Notes: generated by a model from the letters alone, not told the origin. Counted from the first letter of the stretch, positions 18,056-27,340 are shown. The stretch is 64,000 nucleotides of DNA from Heyndrickxia shackletonii (GCF_001420715.1 NZ_LJJC01000004.1:2510185-2574184); one strand, 5' to 3'. A program made the numbers and translations.

Positions 18056-19555
18056 TTAGTTTTCACCTAAAATCGGGAGTAAAATGATAAATCGAATTAC
18101 TCCATCTTCATATTCTGCCTGAATTTCTCCTCCTTGTAGTTCTACAATACTTTTTGCAATCGCAAGACCGAGTCCAGAACCTTCCTCTACTCTACTCCTT
18201 GATTGATCTTTTTTATAGAAACGTTCAAATAAGTTCTCCAATTCTTCCTTGGTGAACTCCTCACTATAATTTGCGACGGATATTTTAAGGTTATTTGGTT
18301 GTTTTTCAAGCGAGACAAGTATTTCTCCGTTATCTTTACTATATTTAATGGCATTCATCAATAAATTGTCAAACAGTCGAACCGTTTGCTCAGAATCAAC
18401 GACAGCATATAGATCCTCGTCTGAGAATTTTTTTTCAATGGTAAGACTGCGTTCTTCTATTTGAGGTACTAATTCTTCGATTAATTGGTCTAGGAGTTTA
18501 TTTATACATACTTCTTGTAAATCTAATACGAAATTTTCATCAGTAAGCTTTGTATATTCAAATAAATCTTCTATTAAATTCTGAAGCTGTTCGGACTTTG
18601 AATAAGCAATTTTTATATATTCATTATGTTGTTGATTATTTTCATATTTCCCATCTCGTAACAAGCTCAAATAACCCATTATGGATGTTAATGGTGTTCG
18701 CAAATCATGTGATACGTTTGTAATCAATTGATTTTTTTGCTTTTCTACTTTTCTTTCCTTTTCAATTTTCACCATTAGTTCTTCAGCCATATGATTAATA
18801 TTACCTGTTAAGGAAGCAATTTCATCCTGACCTTTCATTTCTATACGATATGCCAAGTTCCCTTTTGCAATTTCTTTTACACCTCTGGCCATTGCTTCAA
18901 TCTGCTTCATCTTTCGCTTAGTTATATAAAAGAAAGTAAAAATAAACACCAAAAATCCAATTATAAATGGAAAAGGTCCTTTTTTCGTCTCATAACTTAC
19001 ATCCCCTTCAGGAATTCCGCTTACGAAAAGATATAAGTTTTTCCCTTTAATCGTCACAGGATAAAACGTTATAAACTCTCTTCGCGACAACTCTACCTCT
19101 CCCTTACCGGCTGGTGCGTTAATTGCAAATGACATGACATTGCTCATCATATCATGTAAATTAATTTGAACTTCCTGCGCTTGTTTTGTTTTATATAAAA
19201 CCTTGCCTGTTTCATCAGTAACAAGTACTTTCAATGCATTTTGTCCATTTTTTAAACGTTGATTTTCATCTTCAATCATATTATTAATGGCAACAATTGA
19301 ATTTTCTTCAGCCGTTGTTTCTGCTGTTGATTTAGCTTCCATGTTAATCTGTTCCATACTACTACTGTAATCGATTATAGCCCTTTTATTCATGTCTTCA
19401 AATAATGGTGTTGTTACCCTTGTAACTAAAAATCCTAAGAATACGCAAAAAACAAACGTTGTAATTAACTGAATTCTAATACTTTTTTGGATGCTAGTTC
19501 TCATTATTTGAATGAGTCGTTTTATAAATACAATGGGTTTAACTATCTTTTTCAA
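18056..19555 (-). CDS. Sensor histidine kinase of the peptide-response module
   Basis: 499 residues. The first helix is at about 28-46, a ~150-residue extracytoplasmic sensor follows, and the second helix is at about 195-211. HAMP follows, then VSHDLRTPLT with H283, N-box NLLMNAIKYSK and G-box GSGLGLAIAKSI. This is unlike the short intramembrane-sensing BceS/YxdK kinases (about 330 residues, almost no outer loop) that usually accompany such transporters. Translation starts at a TTG that overlaps the regulator gene by 17 bases. Confidence 0.92.
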   Translation of the reverse strand: MKKIVKPIVFIKRLIQIMRTSIQKSIRIQLITTFVFCVFLGFLVTRVTTPLFEDMNKRAIIDYSSSMEQINMEAKSTAETTAEENSIVAINNMIEDENQRLKNGQNALKVLVTDETGKVLYKTKQAQEVQINLHDMMSNVMSFAINAPAGKGEVELSRREFITFYPVTIKGKNLYLFVSGIPEGDVSYETKKGPFPFIIGFLVFIFTFFYITKRKMKQIEAMARGVKEIAKGNLAYRIEMKGQDEIASLTGNINHMAEELMVKIEKERKVEKQKNQLITNVSHDLRTPLTSIMGYLSLLRDGKYENNQQHNEYIKIAYSKSEQLQNLIEDLFEYTKLTDENFVLDLQEVCINKLLDQLIEELVPQIEERSLTIEKKFSDEDLYAVVDSEQTVRLFDNLLMNAIKYSKDNGEILVSLEKQPNNLKISVANYSEEFTKEELENLFERFYKKDQSRSRVEEGSGLGLAIAKSIVELQGGEIQAEYEDGVIRFIILLPILGEN

Positions 19556-20240
19556 TTTTATATCCTACTCCCCAAACGGTTTTTATATAACGTGGTTTTC
19601 TTGGATTTTCCTCTATTTTTTCACGTATTTTTCGAATATGAACCATCACCGTATTATCAGATTGAAAAGCCTGTTCATTCCATACTCTTTCGTAAATTTG
19701 GTCAGCACTGAAAACAATACCACGGTTTCGAGCAAGCAGTTCTAGAATAGAAAACTCTCTAGGTGTTAAATTTTTTTGCTTTCCACCAACTTTTACTTCA
19801 TGTGTGGAGACATTAATTTGAATATCACCAATCTCGATTTCGTTTTCGTTTTTTTCAAAGCCTCCACTCATTTTTGTAAACCTGCGGAGCTGTGATTTGA
19901 TTCGAGCTATTAGTTCTAATGGATTAAAAGGTTTGGTGACATAATCATCTGCCCCAGTCGTTAATCCCAATATCTTGTCCATATCTTGTGTTTTTGCGGA
20001 TAACATAATAATAGGCATTTCTGCTATTTCTCTTACTTTCATACACATATGGATACCATCTATTTTTGGCATCATTATATCAAGTAAAATTAAATGTACT
20101 TCATTTGTCTTTAATAGTTCTAAGCCTTCTTCTCCATCCCTCGCCTGTAAGACTTCATACCCCTCATTTCTTAAATAGATAGTAATGAAATCTCGAATTT
20201 CCTTTTCATCGTCCACAACGAGTATTGTTTCTTTATTCAT
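19539..20240 (-). CDS. OmpR-family response regulator of the peptide-response module
   Basis: 233 residues. The receiver has the DDE pocket (D10, D11) and phosphoacceptor D54 in LLDIMMPKI, with KPFNPLEL carrying the conserved lysine. The winged helix runs from LTPREFSILELLARN to TVWGVGYKIE. It probably binds the TTCTTAA repeats at 17904-17944 and 20450-20490, controlling the transporter and itself. It is coupled to the kinase by overlap. Confidence 0.93.
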   Translation of the reverse strand: MNKETILVVDDEKEIRDFITIYLRNEGYEVLQARDGEEGLELLKTNEVHLILLDIMMPKIDGIHMCMKVREIAEMPIIMLSAKTQDMDKILGLTTGADDYVTKPFNPLELIARIKSQLRRFTKMSGGFEKNENEIEIGDIQINVSTHEVKVGGKQKNLTPREFSILELLARNRGIVFSADQIYERVWNEQAFQSDNTVMVHIRKIREKIEENPRKPRYIKTVWGVGYKIEKDS

Positions 20241-20289
20241 TATAAATCCCCCATTTATTAACTATAATAGATACTTAAAAATGATGTTC

Positions 20290-20400
20290 TTATTGATTGC
20301 CCTCTAAACAAATATGTTTATTTTTCATCTTTAAATAAATAGAATAAATAATTATTATAACAACTATACCACCAAAATAAAGCCCGTACTTCTTTGCCAT
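20290..20400 (-). CDS. Leader-encoded small membrane protein
   Basis: A 36-residue frame, MAKKYGLYFGGIVVIIII then YSIYLKMKNKHICLEGNQ, with a single membrane helix and a positively charged tail. GGGGATAGGA directly precedes the ATG. It lies between the operator (20450-20490) and the response regulator gene, so it should be the first cistron of that transcript. Small membrane proteins often tune kinases; that role is inference. No family is recognised. Confidence 0.55.
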   Translation of the reverse strand: MAKKYGLYFGGIVVIIIIYSIYLKMKNKHICLEGNQ

Positions 20401-20449
20401 TCCTATCCCCATCTATATTGTGTAAGCTAGCATATAGTTTAAATAGTAT

Positions 20450-20490
20450 TTCTTAAAATAATTAGGGGTCGTTTCTTAAGTTTTTCTTAA
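20450..20490. promoter_or_regulatory. Three-half-site operator upstream of regulator gene
   Basis: TTCTTAA at 20450, 20473 and 20484, spaced 23 and 11 bases exactly as at 17904-17944. It implies autoregulation of the regulator-kinase operon. Confidence 0.75.
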
Positions 20491-20750
20491 GGGGGTGGAG
20501 TGGATATTCTCAAAAATGAAAGTTTTTGAGTTTTTTTATTTTGAACGATTTAATAACTCTCTTAATATTTCAAAACATTACTTAAAATCTATAACTACCG
20601 TTTATGATACATTTTTATATAGAGGTGAAAGACTTTAAATGAGTTCATGTGAAAGAAATTGTTGAAAGGACTGGAATTAGAGGGCTACTCTTTCCCGATA
20701 TTTACAAAAGTAAACATTCTAAACATCTTAAAATAAAGGGAGTTTGTGTT

Positions 20751-21130
20751 ATGGCATCGATTGAGCGAACAGTGTATCCTCAATTAAACGTAACCCACGT
20801 AAAAAGAATTACATCAAGTCTATTCTCCAACAACAGAAGAACCCCAATTTGTTCATTCTTTTACAAGGGGATCAGAATTTTTGCTGAGGGCCATGGTGCT
20901 GCTGAAAACATTTCAGAAATTAGGATAATTCCCGTAAAGTGACTCCATACCGATAGAGGCTATTGAACATATTCGAGACTGCTTAAGCTTATCACAAGAA
21001 ACTTCATTAGATATCCGACTGTCTCGAGTTAAAGTAAATATCAACAAAAGATTCGAGAGTATTTTCATGTTATACCTAACGGAAAGGAAACACGTCCATG
21101 CAGAAAAAGATAGATGGGAAGAGATGCTTC
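20751..21130 (+). pseudogene. Tn3-family transposase, N-terminal relic
   Basis: The segment begins MASIERTVYPQLN, which matches the start of Tn3-family transposases (DUF4158 region). After a frameshift it reads FVHSFTRG, then VLLKTFQKLGYFPV, then IPIEAIEHIRDCLSLSQETS and LDIRLSRVKVNINKRF, spread over different frames. The rest of the ~1000-residue transposase is missing and no terminal repeats were found. It is dead and marks an old insertion between the peptide module and the next gene. Confidence 0.7.
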
Positions 21131-21320
21131 ATAGGGGGGCATTTAATAAATTTATCCTTTTTAATGAGAAAAATCGCGTGCTTTTCACGTCGAATTGCTC
21201 ACAGGGCCATTGGAGTTGTGTATGACTCTAAATATGAAATCTGTAGAAGTTGTTTATCAATAAGAAACACGGGTGCATGTCTCTTCACGAATTTGGATAC
21301 GGGAGAACCGCCACCGTGTT

Positions 21321-21719
21321 TCATTTATTTTTCCAACCGTTTTTTGAATGAACTTGAATGATTTTACTATTACTAATATACTTAACTGTTTTTCCATCCT
21401 CTTTGTACTTCGTTACTTTATATTTAATTTTTGCTGAATCGTATTCTGGGTGCTCCCTCAAAAAATAATAATCCTCCAATATAGTCCCTGTTGCCTGTTT
21501 CACTTCATTGGATAGCCATTGGGTTTTCCATCTATACCATTTATCATAACTACCAGCGTATATAGCCTCTTGCTTTTCTTTAAGCTGCAGAAATTCATCC
21601 TTCGTTAAGATTTTTGTAACAGTTGACTCTTCCTTAGTCTTATGAACATAAATTTTATTACACAAACTTAGAATTTCATGGAAACTAAAAAATAGAACCA
21701 AAGCAATTGCAATTAACAC
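21321..21719 (-). CDS. Membrane-anchored protein, unknown, start uncertain
   Basis: A 132-residue frame with an N-terminal hydrophobic helix and a soluble domain rich in Lys, Tyr and Trp (AGSYDKWYRWKTQWLSNEV). The GTG at 21719 has no good ribosome site. The frame continues upstream as KIKLKTGIILVL with AGG where a start might be expected, so the start may have been lost. I recognise no family. It lies between the transposon relic and a repeat element. Confidence 0.5.
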   Translation of the reverse strand: MLIAIALVLFFSFHEILSLCNKIYVHKTKEESTVTKILTKDEFLQLKEKQEAIYAGSYDKWYRWKTQWLSNEVKQATGTILEDYYFLREHPEYDSAKIKYKVTKYKEDGKTVKYISNSKIIQVHSKNGWKNK

Positions 21720-21822
21720 TAATATTATCCCTGTTTTAAGTTTGATTTTCCTTCAACTCCATCCATAATTAGAAGGTTTTTATTTCTTATATGTATATTT
21801 GTTATTTATGTGTTAAAATCCT

Positions 21823-22119
21823 TTTTTTCGAAAGGCTTTGTTACTATTCATTGTTGATTTGCGTATATGTATGAGAAATTAATAGGCGGAGTATTTCCGA
21901 CTAATGTAGATAGTGAAGGCTTAAGAGGCCGATATAAGCGGAGTATTTCCGGTTAACTTCTCAAAATAAGACAAAATTCAATGATTTGGATAAGATAAGC
22001 GGAAAAATTCCTTTTATTTATAGGGAAATGTGGGTATTTCCCAATTTAAACGGAATTTTTCCGTTTATCTTTATCACAGTGAAATATACGGTGAGTTATA
22101 ACAAAGCCTTTCGAAAAAA
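21823..22119. repeat. 297-bp palindromic repeat element with 21-bp terminal inverted repeats
   Basis: Perfect 21-base inverted repeats (21823-21843 and 22099-22119, TTTTTTCGAAAGGCTTTGTTA and its complement) bound the element. Inside are about five short units of the type AAGCGGAatatTTCCG. Similar units form a second cluster at 27150-27340. No coding frame is evident. It looks like a miniature or structured repeat element. Confidence 0.65.
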
Positions 22120-22288
22120 TACCATGTCGATTCTATGTATTCACAAATTTGGAACCGGAATAAATAGCGCAAGTGAGTGGATGATTTCTATCTTCTCGCT
22201 GGTTTTACACCCGTAAAAGCGAACCAGAGAAATCGTCCATGCACTAAAAAGGATGGCGGTGTTGTTTATGCCACCTAAGAAAAAAAGC

Positions 22289-22309
22289 ACTTGATGGCTA
22301 ACATCAAGT
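22289..22309 (-). terminator. Terminator overlapping the selO stop
   Basis: ACTTGATG/CATCAAGT stem (22289-22296 with 22302-22309), with TTTTTTTCT following on the minus strand. It overlaps the end of the coding region. Confidence 0.7.
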
Positions 22310-23776
22310 ACCACAAAAGGTTTTGTATGGACAAGACGATGGTTCGGGCAATTTAGCATATTCAACCTGTTCCGCCGTGTGTGCGTATGGATTTGCCAAA
22401 ACATCAAGAAGCTTTTTCATCACACTATAATCTCCATGTTCTGCAGCTTCTAATGCTTCCTCAACCCGATGGTTGCGCGGAATGACAGCTGGATTAGAGT
22501 TACGCATCAACTCTAGTGAGGAGGCTTTTGTTTCCTCCTGCCTTTTCAGTCGGGACTGCCAGCGCGCAAACCACTGTTCGAATTCTTTGTTACCAAAAAG
22601 ATCAGTATCTTCCTTCCGATCAAACGTTAGTGCAAGGAAAGTATTCGTATAGTCCGCTTTATGCTTTTCCATCAAAGTGAGGAGGTCTCCAATAAGACTT
22701 TCATCGTCCCCCTCTTGGTTAAATAACCCTAGTTTCGCTCTCATTCCCGTGAGCCAATAGGATTGGTACAATTTACTAAAATCCGAAATGGCATCCTGGG
22801 CAAGTTTGAGAGCTTCTTTCTCATCATCATGTAACAGAGGTATGAGCGTTTCCGCAAATCTTGCGAGATTCCATGCAGCCATATAAGGTTGATTCCCATA
22901 GGCATAACGGCCTTGAATGTCAATCGAACTGAATACCGTTGCCAGGTCATAAGTATCCATAAAAGCACAAGGTCCATAATCAATCGTTTCCCCACTAATG
23001 GTCATGTTATCCGTATTCATCACTCCATGAATAAAACCAACCAGCTGCCATTTGGAAATCAGTTCCGCCTGTCGCCTAATTACTTCCTTTAACAACGATA
23101 AATATCTATTCTGACCAGCAACTATCTCCGGAAAATGCCGCTCTATCGTATAATCAGCCAAAGCTCGTAAATCATTAACCGTTCCCCGACTTAAAGCATA
23201 TTGAAAGGTGCCCACACGCAAATGGCTTGCCGCAACACGTGTCATGATGGCACCCGTCAGTACAGTGTCACGGATAATCGACTCACCGGTTGTCACCACC
23301 GCTAGGCTTCGAGTAGTCGGAATACCCAATGCAAACATGGCTTCACTTATAATATACTCACGCAGCATTGGACCAAGTGCTGCCCTGCCATCTCCTCCGC
23401 GGGAATAAGGTGTTCTTCCCGAACCCTTCAGTTGTATATCCACCCGCTCGCCATGAGGAGTAATCTGTTCTCCAAGTAAGAGCGCTCGCCCGTCTCCCAG
23501 TATGGTAAAGTGTTCAAATTGATGACCTGCATAAGCCTGAGCAATCGGCAATGCGCCCTCTGGAACCCGATTACCAGCAAGTACTTCTACTCCTTCCTGA
23601 CTATTCAATGCCTCTTCATTCAATCCAAGTGTTGCTGCTAATGGAGAATTGAAGATGATCATTTTGGGTGATCGTACAGGATTAAGATTCATCGCACTAT
23701 AAAATAGTTTCGGAAGACGAGCATAACTATTGTCAAAGTTCCATCCTGTGTTGGTTGATGTGTTGTTGTTTGTCAT
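22304..23776 (-). CDS. selO: SelO-type protein adenylyltransferase (YdiU/UPF0061)
   Basis: A pseudokinase-fold enzyme that transfers AMP to Ser/Thr/Tyr of protein substrates, linked in other species to redox homeostasis. 490 residues is standard. Visible motifs are [41 protein letters not shown] with the ATP-binding lysine and arginines, TTGESIIRD, and [20 protein letters not shown] with the metal-binding Asn and Asp. The C-terminus ends ...YKTFCGT with no selenocysteine position. It is a single gene ending in its own terminator. Confidence 0.95.
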   Translation of the reverse strand: MTNNNTSTNTGWNFDNSYARLPKLFYSAMNLNPVRSPKMIIFNSPLAATLGLNEEALNSQEGVEVLAGNRVPEGALPIAQAYAGHQFEHFTILGDGRALLLGEQITPHGERVDIQLKGSGRTPYSRGGDGRAALGPMLREYIISEAMFALGIPTTRSLAVVTTGESIIRDTVLTGAIMTRVAASHLRVGTFQYALSRGTVNDLRALADYTIERHFPEIVAGQNRYLSLLKEVIRRQAELISKWQLVGFIHGVMNTDNMTISGETIDYGPCAFMDTYDLATVFSSIDIQGRYAYGNQPYMAAWNLARFAETLIPLLHDDEKEALKLAQDAISDFSKLYQSYWLTGMRAKLGLFNQEGDDESLIGDLLTLMEKHKADYTNTFLALTFDRKEDTDLFGNKEFEQWFARWQSRLKRQEETKASSLELMRNSNPAVIPRNHRVEEALEAAEHGDYSVMKKLLDVLANPYAHTAEQVEYAKLPEPSSCPYKTFCGT

Positions 23777-23964
23777 TGGATCTCCTTTACTACTTTTTGA
23801 CTTAGTATATGCTACTTTTAACTACTACCCGTAATGAAAACATTCATACTTTGATATTTTATATTATTTTCTTCTATATTACAAAATAATGGAAATCATC
23901 AAGATTTACAATGGAGGTAAAATAATGACAAGCAATTGAGCACTGCAATGGTTGTGAAAAGGTA

Positions 23965-24786
23965 ATGAAAAAGTTCATAATAGTATTCATGGTATTTATA
24001 GGAATTTTCCTTCCGATTCCATTTGTAAAGGCAAATAATGTCTTAATGAAGTGGGAGGATGTTGCTTCGATGCAAATAAATCGCACTTCTGGAGAAACAC
24101 GAACTTTCCATGAAAATGATGGTATGGAAGCATTCGTAATCCAAAAAGTGGTGGAGTGGATTAACACAGCAACCCCAGTAAAGAAAACAAAGGAATTAGA
24201 TAATAGAAAAACTCCGATTGCTATATTAAAAATGAAAATGAAAAACGGCGATGTTGCTATAGTAGAAACCGCATATGACTGCCATGTGCAACATCAAACA
24301 AAATTTTGTGCACTGGTAGATGGGGATGTCATCCTTACCCACCATAATCAAAAGACTCGATTGAAATCAGTTGAGTTTTTTGACTGGCTTCTGACAGGGT
24401 GGAAACATGAAAGTACGACGCCCCCTCAAGATACGAAGGAAATGATGGTCCATGATATATTAATGATCTTATTAGGTCGGGAAATAGATAAAGCAGTGAA
24501 CCATTATTACTCTAAATATTTAAATTACTCACCGTCGGTCTACCCTTACCAAATTGAAATCGTAAAAATAGAAAGAATTGGTGGATACCGTACCTTTCAT
24601 TTTTTCATCACATTAGAAGCTACCCCCGTGGTTGGACCACATATTTCAGTAGGAAAAGACAGATTGACTTTTGAAATCGCACCAACCATCATTCCTAGTC
24701 AAATTAAATTAAAGAAATTTGAACATCTTGAAACACATGAACTTCCTCCGCATTGGCAGGACATTATTAAACAGAATGAGCGGTAA
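23965..24786 (+). CDS. Secreted DUF3888-like protein
   Basis: 273 residues with a clear signal peptide (MKKFIIVFMVFIGIFLPIPF then VKA). The second half (HDILMILLGREIDKAVNHYY through GPHISVGKDRLTFEI) resembles the DUF3888 family of exported Bacillus proteins. The first half has a small beta-rich domain with two cysteines (YDCHVQHQTKFCALVD) that could pair. Its function is unknown. GAAAAGGTA precedes the ATG. It is a single gene divergent from selO. Confidence 0.7.
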   Translation: MKKFIIVFMVFIGIFLPIPFVKANNVLMKWEDVASMQINRTSGETRTFHENDGMEAFVIQKVVEWINTATPVKKTKELDNRKTPIAILKMKMKNGDVAIVETAYDCHVQHQTKFCALVDGDVILTHHNQKTRLKSVEFFDWLLTGWKHESTTPPQDTKEMMVHDILMILLGREIDKAVNHYYSKYLNYSPSVYPYQIEIVKIERIGGYRTFHFFITLEATPVVGPHISVGKDRLTFEIAPTIIPSQIKLKKFEHLETHELPPHWQDIIKQNER

Positions 24787-25018
24787 ACAAGTCGCTGAAT
24801 GAACATCTTTTGTTGAATAACAACTGATTATTAGACTCTTCCATATTAAATGATGTTTTTGCCCTCTGACTATATAGTAGGGCATTTCCTCTCTCAATTT
24901 CATCTTCGTTTTAAGATTCCTTTTGTATTTGCGTTACTCCTAATATTGTGCAAGATATATTCCTTAGTTAGCTTTTCTATTTAGATAAAACACTCTTTTG
25001 CTAAATGGAAAAATCCTG

Positions 25019-25207
25019 CTAGTTAGCCGAATCTTTTTCCTTTGATGACTGTCTTGCCGAGTAAATAAAGGAGCCTATCATCAATAAAACACCGAATATT
25101 ATTAGGAGTTGCGCAGGCAAAACTGTTACGGATAGCCCTTTAGCTAAATAGTATAGCTGTGATCCTAGTAACAAGCATATTAAACCGTTAATAAAATACT
25201 TAAACAT
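25019..25207 (-). CDS. Small two-helix membrane protein, unknown
   Basis: 62 residues with two hydrophobic segments (about 5-25 and 31-50) and a charged C-terminal tail ending KEKDSAN. CAGGGAG lies at good spacing before the ATG, which supports expression. No family is recognised. It is directly downstream of the DUF2726 gene and may share its transcript. Confidence 0.65.
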   Translation of the reverse strand: MFKYFINGLICLLLGSQLYYLAKGLSVTVLPAQLLIIFGVLLMIGSFIYSARQSSKEKDSAN

Positions 25208-25264
25208 TGAAAAACTCCCTGTCTAGTATATTTTTTTGGAAAAGCATACGGATGATCCTTTGTT

Positions 25265-25957
25265 TTACTTTATAGTATGAATTTGATCATCGTTTATGTA
25301 TGCAATCTCCCTACACCGAGGAAAATTCGTACATCCATAAAACTGTTTCCCTTTATTGGATCCGCTTTTTACCGTTCGCAAAACGAAAGGCGCTTGGCAT
25401 TTTGGACATAATGGAGTTTGATTCATGTTGAATTGTTCCTCTATTGGAGTTTCTTTTATATCCGTTGCTTCATGATGAAAGATAATTGAATGGAGTTTTT
25501 CTTCTACTTCGGAAAGTGTGTAACTCTTTTTATTCGTAAACCTAATGAGACTTAGTTTTGCCGTTTTAAATAATTGATTCACAAACTCATCTCGTTTTAC
25601 CCGGTCCTCCCTTCCATGAGAACGGTCATCTAATTCGATTCCACAAACGGGTTGCAGCGTTTTAGCCGAGCAAATGAGGAAATCCACGTGTTTTCTACTA
25701 ATCTTATTTAAATAGGAATAATAGCTGCTTTTATCCTTTTCATTTACAAAAAATATATCTTGCAAAGAAACTTTAGGACAAATAATGAATTGGTTTGGAA
25801 TGACCTGAGATAGAATGTTAAAAAAGGATAATTCAGACGGCGATAAAAAGTCGTCTCTTAATTTATACGGAAATTTTTCTTCTTTATTTTTGTCGCTTTT
25901 TGTAATTCCGAATATTCGGAACAAAAAGCCTAAACATCCTGGATTGTCGGTAGCCAT
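25265..25957 (-). CDS. DUF2726 nuclease-like protein with topoisomerase-type zinc finger
   Basis: 230 residues. The central region (VDFLICSAKTLQPVCGIELD then RSHGREDRVKRDEFVNQLF) is a DUF2726 domain, a PD-(D/E)XK-related fold in which the Asp/Glu in CGIELDD would be catalytic. The C-terminus has a four-cysteine finger, CPKCQAPFVLRT...FYGCTNFPRC, like the DNA-binding fingers of topoisomerase I. The combination suggests action on DNA. The substrate and role are unknown. Confidence 0.8.
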   Translation of the reverse strand: MATDNPGCLGFLFRIFGITKSDKNKEEKFPYKLRDDFLSPSELSFFNILSQVIPNQFIICPKVSLQDIFFVNEKDKSSYYSYLNKISRKHVDFLICSAKTLQPVCGIELDDRSHGREDRVKRDEFVNQLFKTAKLSLIRFTNKKSYTLSEVEEKLHSIIFHHEATDIKETPIEEQFNMNQTPLCPKCQAPFVLRTVKSGSNKGKQFYGCTNFPRCREIAYINDDQIHTIK

Positions 25958-26116
25958 GAATTACCTCCATTTGCTCTCATTATTATTAGGATTCTAGCAA
26001 TCATTCAGATAATCAATGCATAATACAAGCATTAATTACATTATACTACAAATTAAGGTTTATTTTTACAAATTTTTCGATAAAAAGTCTCATCAGCATG
26101 GGAGTATCGGATTATA

Positions 26117-26155
26117 AAAATCCCTTCTGAGATGTAAAGATACAGAAGGGATTTT
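26117..26155. terminator. Bidirectional terminator
   Basis: A perfect 13-bp stem (26117-26129 with 26143-26155) with A/T tails on both sides. It lies about 120 bases past the flavin reductase stop, in a stretch with no other gene. Confidence 0.75.
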
Positions 26156-26274
26156 CATAATATATGATAGAGTAATAGATCTACTATCTCTAAAAGTTTA
26201 ATCATTAACTATCTATGATTTTTCCTACATTTGCGGCCGTTAAAGGAATATCTCAAGAACATATTTTGTCTCGC

Positions 26275-26991
26275 TTAAATGGACAAATCAAATGATAGAA
26301 ACTCAGGCAGTTGTTTTTCATGTTTGTCGAGCATAATCTGTTCTGGCTTGATGCCCTGCTCACGAAGTACTTCAATGTTCTGCATGAGGAATTCGTCGCT
26401 GCCGACAACATAGAAGATTCCATCCTTATCTGCAGCAAGATTTTTCACTTCTTCATAGTAGTCTTTACGGTTATCGACGAACTGTGCCGTGAACTTCTTC
26501 TCAGGTGCGGATTTAAAAATATTAGTGAATAAGAAATCTTTTGATGAATCGATGTTCAGGGAATGAATTTGATTGACGTTGTCAGCACGTTCAAAATATT
26601 CAATTACAAGCGGTCTGAAAGTTGCCAGGCCGACACCTGATGACAGCAGGTAAATATTTTTGTCTTCTCTTTTAAGCGGTACATTCGAATGAGTTTTAAA
26701 TATGGCAACTTCATTGCCGACTTCAAGATTTCTTAAAATCGATTTAAACTCAGAGCACTGCTCTCTGATACGTGTTGTAATACCGATTGCATTTTCATGC
26801 GGTAAAGTAGAGATGGACATATGACGAATCAGGCTGCGGTTTGGTTTATCTCCGGCATTAAAACCTTCCAGTGCGAAGTGGGTGTGGGAACCTTCTTCCC
26901 ATGTAAAGTCTTCCGGACAGTCGAGTAGGTACGTTTTAACCTCAGACGTTTCTTCCATAATCTTATTTATTTTAGTCCAGTAAATTTGCAT
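26275..26991 (-). CDS. FAD/NAD(P)H oxidoreductase (ferredoxin-reductase type), probably iron-regulated
   Basis: 238 residues. The FAD domain has NRSLIRHMSIST (RxxS-type flavin motif), followed by the NAD(P) domain with LLSSGVGLATFRPLV and VVGSDEFLMQNIEVL. It lacks iron-sulphur cysteines. The promoter overlaps a Fur-like box, so it may reduce ferric siderophores or another iron-linked partner; this is inferred from the operator only. AAGGAG precedes the ATG. It is monocistronic. Confidence 0.8.
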   Translation of the reverse strand: MQIYWTKINKIMEETSEVKTYLLDCPEDFTWEEGSHTHFALEGFNAGDKPNRSLIRHMSISTLPHENAIGITTRIREQCSEFKSILRNLEVGNEVAIFKTHSNVPLKREDKNIYLLSSGVGLATFRPLVIEYFERADNVNQIHSLNIDSSKDFLFTNIFKSAPEKKFTAQFVDNRKDYYEEVKNLAADKDGIFYVVGSDEFLMQNIEVLREQGIKPEQIMLDKHEKQLPEFLSFDLSI

Positions 26992-27032
26992 TATTTATTC
27001 TCCTTACTCCATTATATGTGTTGTTACAATCT

Positions 27033-27061
27033 ACTATACAATAATTGATAACAATTCTCAA
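27033..27061 (-). promoter_or_regulatory. Promoter of the flavin reductase
   Basis: On the minus strand TTGAGA (27056-27061), a 17-base spacer and TATAGT (27033-27038). The -35 box lies inside the Fur-like operator. Confidence 0.65.
27046..27060. promoter_or_regulatory. Fur box
   Basis: TGATAACAATTCTCA matches the 7-1-7 Fur consensus TGATAATNATTATCA at all but two positions. It is framed by AATTGA/TCAATT, which extends the palindrome. Confidence 0.7.
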
Positions 27062-27149
27062 TTAAAAGGAGTGATTATTTCTGATAATAATGTGATTTTA
27101 ATTTACTGATAATTTATAAAGTAGTTCATTAAACGCTAAAGCGAGTTTG

Positions 27150-27340
27150 ATCAATAAGCGGAAAATTTCCTCTTAATTTGAAAATAGCACTGAAAATGGC
27201 TTAAATAGACGGAAGAATTCCGACTATTGACTCGAAAAACGTGAAAATAGGTAATTTTCCTTTGCTTAATCGGAAATTTTCCGCTTATATACCCCGAACC
27301 AAACTGTATTCTACAGTTTAGCCGGAAATTCTCCGCTTAT
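27150..27340. repeat. Second cluster of GGAAATTTCC-type palindromes
   Basis: At least four units such as AAGCGGAAAATTTCC, GACGGAAGAATTCCG, AATCGGAAATTTTCCGC and GCCGGAAATTCTCCGC. They share the core seen in the element at 21823-22119. No clear terminal inverted repeat is seen here. Confidence 0.55.

Noticed and set aside
21880-22080. Regularly repeated short palindromes resembling a CRISPR array
   Set aside because: Repeat units vary, spacing is irregular and there are no cas genes; better described as a palindromic repeat element.
22171-22244. Imperfect inverted repeat GTGAGTGGATGATTTCT / AGAAATCGTCCATGCAC near selO
   Set aside because: Could be a hairpin, but it has several mismatches and no clear role; selO already has its own terminator.
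22304-22330. Possible selenocysteine at the SelO C-terminus
   Set aside because: The end reads ...FCGT with an ordinary stop, and no SECIS-like hairpin was seen.
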